DNA from: Pseudomonadota bacterium
GTDB taxonomy: Bacteria; Desulfobacterota; BSN033; G020346125
NCBI GenBank assembly: GCA_030673585.1
Contig: DAOVIU010000124.1
Location: forward strand, 1-5,403
DNA: 5,403 nucleotides
Direction: 5' to 3'
In this document: positions 5,203 through 5,403 of the stretch, in pieces
How the letters are laid out: each line of letters begins with the position of its first letter
How positions within the stretch are numbered: the first letter of the stretch is position 1
The notes under the pieces: model-generated
Database searches by the model: none
Seen by the model: the letters and a program-made list of their open reading frames with translations, nothing else
What the model was told of the DNA's origin: nothing
Program-made: the position numbers and the translations under genes

Positions 5203-5403
5203 TTATTCCTGACATATGGCGGTGTAGATATTCGGCCGTCTATCCCGGTAATAGCCACAGTAACTACGGAATTCGCGCACCTGATGCAGATCCAGTTCGG
5301 CGTACACGATCTCATCGCGTTCGTTGCCTGCCTGCGCCATGACCTCCCCGCGGTAGTTAACGGCCATAGTGCCGCCCATATGTTTCCTGGATGTGGAGAC
5401 GCC
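5203..5403 (-). CDS. carbon-nitrogen hydrolase (nitrilase superfamily), C-terminal end only
   Basis: The last 66 residues of a larger protein entering from the right edge and ending in TAA at 5205-5203. The visible part matches the C-terminal strands of the nitrilase/amidase fold: GGTMAVNYRGEVMAQAG at 10-26, DEIVYAELDLHQVREFR at 30-46, and the common ending RDRRPNIY at 53-60. The Glu-Lys-Cys catalytic triad lies upstream, outside the window, so catalytic competence and substrate cannot be judged. Family members include aliphatic amidases, N-carbamoyl-amino-acid hydrolases and N-carbamoylputrescine amidase. It precedes the amidohydrolase gene on the same strand by 124 bp, which is loose for an operon but suggests related substrates. 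A weak ATCA/TGAT stem (5181-5192) follows the stop codon. Confidence 0.85.
   Translation of the reverse strand, partial: GVSTSRKHMGGTMAVNYRGEVMAQAGNERDEIVYAELDLHQVREFRSYCGYYRDRRPNIYTAICQE

Noticed and set aside
5121..5315. Minus-strand frame of 64 codons near the right edge
   Set aside because: It overlaps the nitrilase C-terminus in a different frame. The nitrilase frame has clear family motifs and a natural stop at 5203, and this frame has none.

Overview
The window holds parts or all of six protein-coding genes. It looks like ordinary chromosome from a free-living bacterium: moderate G+C, compact genes, and Shine-Dalgarno sites of the AAGAGGAGG / AAGGGGG type. The protein styles (small HDIG hydrolase, D-aminoacylase-like amidohydrolase, Ada zinc domain fused to a methyltransferase) would fit a Desulfobacterota-like (deltaproteobacterial) genome. 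That placement is an impression from memory of such proteins, not something the bases prove. I see no tRNA, rRNA, CRISPR array, insertion sequence, phage gene or attachment site.

Left half, minus strand (2598 down to 1): a DNA-damage cluster in the order dinB (translesion DNA polymerase IV), then an Ada-type zinc domain fused to an O6-alkylguanine-DNA methyltransferase, then an AlkA-type 3-methyladenine DNA glycosylase that runs off the left edge. The gaps are 39 and 78 bp. A good promoter (TTGACA, 17-bp spacer, TATTCT) lies just upstream of dinB. A second candidate (TAGACA, 17-bp spacer, TATTTT) lies immediately upstream of the glycosylase and would give an almost leaderless message. Together the products cover three responses to alkylated DNA: lesion bypass, direct reversal and base excision. 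The AraC-type activator domain of classical Ada is absent, so the usual Ada switch cannot be assumed.

Middle, plus strand (2807-3385): a small HD-domain phosphohydrolase of unknown substrate, transcribed divergently from dinB across a 208-bp gap that carries the dinB promoter, a weaker plus-strand promoter candidate and a possible 11-codon leader peptide. It converges on the next gene across 109 bp, where I found no convincing intrinsic terminator.

Right half, minus strand (5403 down to 3495): the C-terminal end of a carbon-nitrogen hydrolase (nitrilase superfamily), followed after 124 bp by a complete D-aminoacylase-like amidohydrolase. Both families cut C-N bonds of amides, and together they suggest catabolism of N-acyl, N-carbamoyl or cyclic amide compounds, with the substrate unknown. 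The amidohydrolase has Asp where the characterised D-aminoacylases have the metal-bridging Cys.

Nothing here looks like a wholly new system. The observations most worth a second look are the AraC-less, N-terminally short Ada fusion inside a dinB-alkA cluster, the Cys-to-Asp change in the amidohydrolase metal site, and the near-leaderless alkA promoter.
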